Positions 5,895-7,548 of a stretch of DNA of 7,548 bases are shown here, in pieces. Both the position numbers and the translations under genes were made by a program. The stretch comes from SAT2750 sp964476375. Lineage in GTDB: Bacteria; Planctomycetota; Planctomycetia; Pirellulales; Pirellulaceae. The stretch lies in the NCBI GenBank assembly GCA_964476375.1, contig CAYYZW010000303.1, forward strand, positions 1-7,548, in the 5' to 3' direction. The notes beneath the pieces are model-generated. The model was not told the origin of the DNA. It saw nothing but the letters and a program-made list of their open reading frames with translations, and did not search any database. Position 1 is the stretch's first letter. Each line of letters begins with the position of its first letter.

Positions 5895-6431
5895 GTGTCA
5901 GCGACCCCCGAAATCCTGTCCGACCTGGTAAGCCATGAAATCCGCGTTGAACTGGATGCGGCACTGGGAAAGATCACGCACTGCGTCAACCAGCTCACGG
6001 ACGATCAACTCTGGTGGCGTCCATCCGAATCGATGAACAGTGTTGCCAACCTGCTGCTGCACCTGTGTGGCAACGTGCGGCAGTGGATCGTTTCCGGAGT
6101 TGGTGGAGCGGCAGACGTTCGGGAAAGGCAAAAGGAGTTCGATCAACGAGGCCCTATCCCAAAGCGCGAACTGCTGCAGCAGCTGGGACGTGCTGTGGAC
6201 GAGGCAAAGCGGGTCCTTTCTGAAACCTCGGCGGAGGAACTTCTTCGTGTCCGGCCTGTGCAGGGGAACGATGTCACCGGAATGCAGGCCATGCTTCACT
6301 CGGCGGCCCATTTTCGCGGGCATGTCCAGGAGATCGTCCACATGACTCGTTGCCAGCTCGGGGATTCCTACGAGTTCGATTTCATTCCGCCGTCCCCCGG
6401 GGAAGAGGATGCGAGCGTGACTGCGAGGTGA
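5895..6431 (+). CDS. DUF1572/DinB-superfamily protein
   Basis: This protein is predicted to be cytoplasmic and all-helical with a four-helix DinB-type fold. I place the start at GTG 5895 because GGAGA lies seven bases upstream and the protein then opens VSATPEILSDLVSHEIRVEL, as expected for the family, giving 179 residues. The same frame could start at GTG 5850 or ATG 5868, but neither has a Shine-Dalgarno. Landmarks are KITHCVNQLTDDQLWWRPS, MNSVANLLLHLCGNVRQWI and HFRGH. The putative metal ligands are H56 together with H139 and H143 of the HxxxH motif. DinB-like proteins are metal-binding; many act with small thiols, but no activity is established for DUF1572 proteins that I know of. It lies 57 bases downstream of the caspase-like gene with no promoter candidate seen, so the two may be co-transcribed, although no functional link is evident. 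Confidence 0.85.
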   Translation: MSATPEILSDLVSHEIRVELDAALGKITHCVNQLTDDQLWWRPSESMNSVANLLLHLCGNVRQWIVSGVGGAADVRERQKEFDQRGPIPKRELLQQLGRAVDEAKRVLSETSAEELLRVRPVQGNDVTGMQAMLHSAAHFRGHVQEIVHMTRCQLGDSYEFDFIPPSPGEEDASVTAR

Positions 6432-6447
6432 GGGCTTTGCCCCTTTT
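6432..6447 (+). terminator. Small hairpin with T-run after the DinB gene, weak terminator candidate
   Basis: GGGC (6432-6435) pairs with GCCC (6439-6442) around a TTT loop and is followed by C and TTTT (6444-6447). It starts directly after the stop codon. Four base pairs is short for a functional intrinsic terminator, so the call is tentative. Confidence 0.25.
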
Positions 6448-6471
6448 GAGATCGTGCGGCCACACCGCCGG

Positions 6472-6513
6472 TGAAAGATCAGGTACCTCTCACCCCTGGC
6501 CTCTGACCTTTCA
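6472..6513. repeat. Inverted repeat overlapping the sulfatase 2 promoter
   Basis: TGAAAGATCAG (6472-6482) and CTGACCTTTCA (6503-6513) are reverse complements at ten of eleven positions, separated by 20 bases. The right arm contains the -35 candidate CTGACC at 6503-6508. It could be an operator for a dimeric regulator or an RNA hairpin ending the DinB transcript. The sequence alone does not decide between these. Confidence 0.45.
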
Positions 6514-6531
6514 GTTCCGAGCGGCTACAAT
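6503..6531 (+). promoter_or_regulatory. Promoter candidate for sulfatase 2
   Basis: CTGACC (6503-6508) matches the -35 consensus at four of six positions. TACAAT (6526-6531) matches the -10 at five of six, with a 17-base spacer. The -10 sits in the word AGCGGCTACAAT, nearly identical to the one before the caspase gene. The predicted leader is about 34 bases to the ATG at 6572. Confidence 0.55.
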
Positions 6532-6571
6532 CGAGGTGTCGCCATTTTTTCGGGATGATCAGGGGGCTGTC

Positions 6572-7548
6572 ATGAAACGACTGATTATCTTTCTGCTGAT
6601 GGTCAGTGTTACGGGGTGTGGTTCGAATGCCGCCAGGGACACGGTGGAAGCGGACAGCGGCCATGCCCGTGCGGACGGCGGAGACCGGGATTCTTCCATC
6701 ACGTTGGCATCGCTTCCGGTGCTGCGCCGGCCCAATATCCTGTTCTGTATTTCAGACGACCAGAGTTATGCGCATACCGGTGCCAGCGGCGAACCGCAGA
6801 TCAAGACACCGGCTTTTGATCGGATTGCCCGCGAAGGGATCCGTTTTACCCATGCGTTCTGTGACGCCCCCACGTGCGGGCCCTCACGCAGTGCCATCTT
6901 GACCGGACAACATATATGGCGTCTGGAAGAGGCCGGGAACATCCATAGCACCCTGCCCGCGAAGTTTTCGACCTACACGGAACTGCTCGAGGAGGCGGGG
7001 TATTCCGTTGGGTTTACCGGCAAGGGATGGAGCCCCGGGCGACTGGAGCCGGGAGGCCGGACAGTCAATCCAGCGGGTGCAGGCTTCAATAGCAGAACGG
7101 TGCAACCTCCCTTCCGGGGCATGGCGAACAAGGATTATGCGGGCAATTTCGATGACTTCCTTGCCCAGGTTCCAGGGGATCAGCCTTTCTGTTTTTGGCT
7201 GGGGACGCATGAACCCCATCGTGGTTTTGAGGAGGGTGCCGGGCGCCGGACGGGAAAGGATCCTGCCGGCGTGATCGTGCCGCCGATCTTCCCGGACCAT
7301 CCGGTTGTGAGGAATGACCTGCTCGATTACTTCGTGGAGATTGAACATTTCGACAGGATGGTCGCCGCGGCGATCAAGACCCTGGAAGAGGCCGGTCAGC
7401 TGGACAACACGATCGTTGTGGTGACCAGCGATCACGGCATGCCTTTTCCACGAGCCAAGGCCAGTCTCTATGATGCAGGGACCCATGTGCCGCTGGCTGT
7501 TCGCTGGCCCGGGGGCATTGTTGCGCCAGGCCGTATCCACCAGGGCCT
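6572..7548 (+). CDS. Sulfatase 2: lipoprotein sulfatase of sulfamidase-like type, C-terminus cut by window edge
   Basis: The frame opens at ATG 6572, five bases after AGGGGG, and stays open for 325 codons to the edge. It begins MKRLIIFLLMVSVTGC, a lipoprotein signal with lipobox VTGC and lipid-bearing C16. A polar linker of about 35 residues follows, with no clear structure. The sulfatase core then starts at RPNILFCISDDQS (D62, D63). The maturation motif is C102-G-P-S-R106 in TCGPSRSAILTG. GFTGKGWSPG (K151), GTHEPHRGF (H213), SDHGMPFPRAKASLYDAG (D287, H288, K296) and HVPLAVRWPGG follow. From family knowledge, SDHGMPFP-x-AK-x-x-LYD resembles N-sulfoglucosamine sulfohydrolase (sulfamidase) relatives, so an N- or O-sulfated glycan is a reasonable guess, not a demonstrated substrate. 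Lipid anchoring predicts attachment to a membrane facing the periplasm or outside. It is typically 450-550 residues, so about a third is missing. Confidence 0.92.
   Translation, partial: MKRLIIFLLMVSVTGCGSNAARDTVEADSGHARADGGDRDSSITLASLPVLRRPNILFCISDDQSYAHTGASGEPQIKTPAFDRIAREGIRFTHAFCDAPTCGPSRSAILTGQHIWRLEEAGNIHSTLPAKFSTYTELLEEAGYSVGFTGKGWSPGRLEPGGRTVNPAGAGFNSRTVQPPFRGMANKDYAGNFDDFLAQVPGDQPFCFWLGTHEPHRGFEEGAGRRTGKDPAGVIVPPIFPDHPVVRNDLLDYFVEIEHFDRMVAAAIKTLEEAGQLDNTIVVVTSDHGMPFPRAKASLYDAGTHVPLAVRWPGGIVAPGRIHQG

Noticed and set aside
6481..6488. GGTACC palindrome within the inverted-repeat spacer
   Set aside because: A six-base palindrome is expected by chance in this length and does not extend.
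1..7548. Mobile element, CRISPR or RNA-gene content
   Set aside because: I saw no transposase motif, terminal repeats, direct-repeat arrays, tRNA cloverleaf or rRNA signature. Gene order looks like ordinary chromosome.

Overview
The window is GC-rich chromosomal DNA that looks like a member of the Planctomycetota, probably an aquatic, polysaccharide-degrading one. This rests on gene content and protein style, not on a search. The signs are two FGly-type sulfatases, a secreted TIM-barrel glycoside-hydrolase-like protein, a secreted PQQ-type beta-propeller of the kind opening 'NWVRFRGPTGQG', a DUF1572/DinB protein, and a secreted caspase-like protease with eukaryote-like C-terminal domains. I see no rRNA, tRNA, CRISPR array, transposase or phage gene.

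Layout. (1) 1-320, minus: the 5' end of a PQQ-like beta-propeller gene whose remainder lies beyond the left edge. (2) 321-529: a divergent regulatory gap with one promoter for each side. (3) 530-1156, plus: a flavin-binding PPOX-class protein with a GTG start. (4) 1157-1277: a convergent gap holding a perfect-ended hairpin. (5) 1278-2903, minus: a secreted glycoside-hydrolase-like protein with a TTG start. (6) 2904-3077: a second divergent gap with tightly packed back-to-back promoters. (7) 3078-3155, plus: a possible 25-residue lipoprotein peptide, followed by sulfatase 1 (3202-4557). (8) 4562-4595: a hairpin. (9) 4653-5837, plus: a caspase-like protease with an EF-hand loop and two Tudor/chromo-barrel-like domains, followed at short distance by a DUF1572/DinB protein (5895-6431). 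(10) 6432-6571: a regulatory gap with an inverted repeat across the next promoter. (11) 6572-7548, plus: a lipoprotein sulfatase of sulfamidase-like type, cut by the right edge.

How the genes fit together. The two sulfatases and the glycoside-hydrolase-like protein are all predicted to be exported and are consistent with breakdown of a sulfated glycan. They are not arranged as one polysaccharide-utilisation operon: each has its own promoter candidate and the strands alternate. The PPOX and DinB proteins look cytoplasmic and unrelated to glycan use. The most unusual gene is the exported caspase-like protein, which joins a His/Cys protease, a textbook EF-hand loop and two reader-like barrels. 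A second recurring signal is a promoter-like word, AGCGGYTANRAT, upstream of both sulfatase units and the caspase gene, with shorter relatives upstream of the PPOX and beta-propeller genes.
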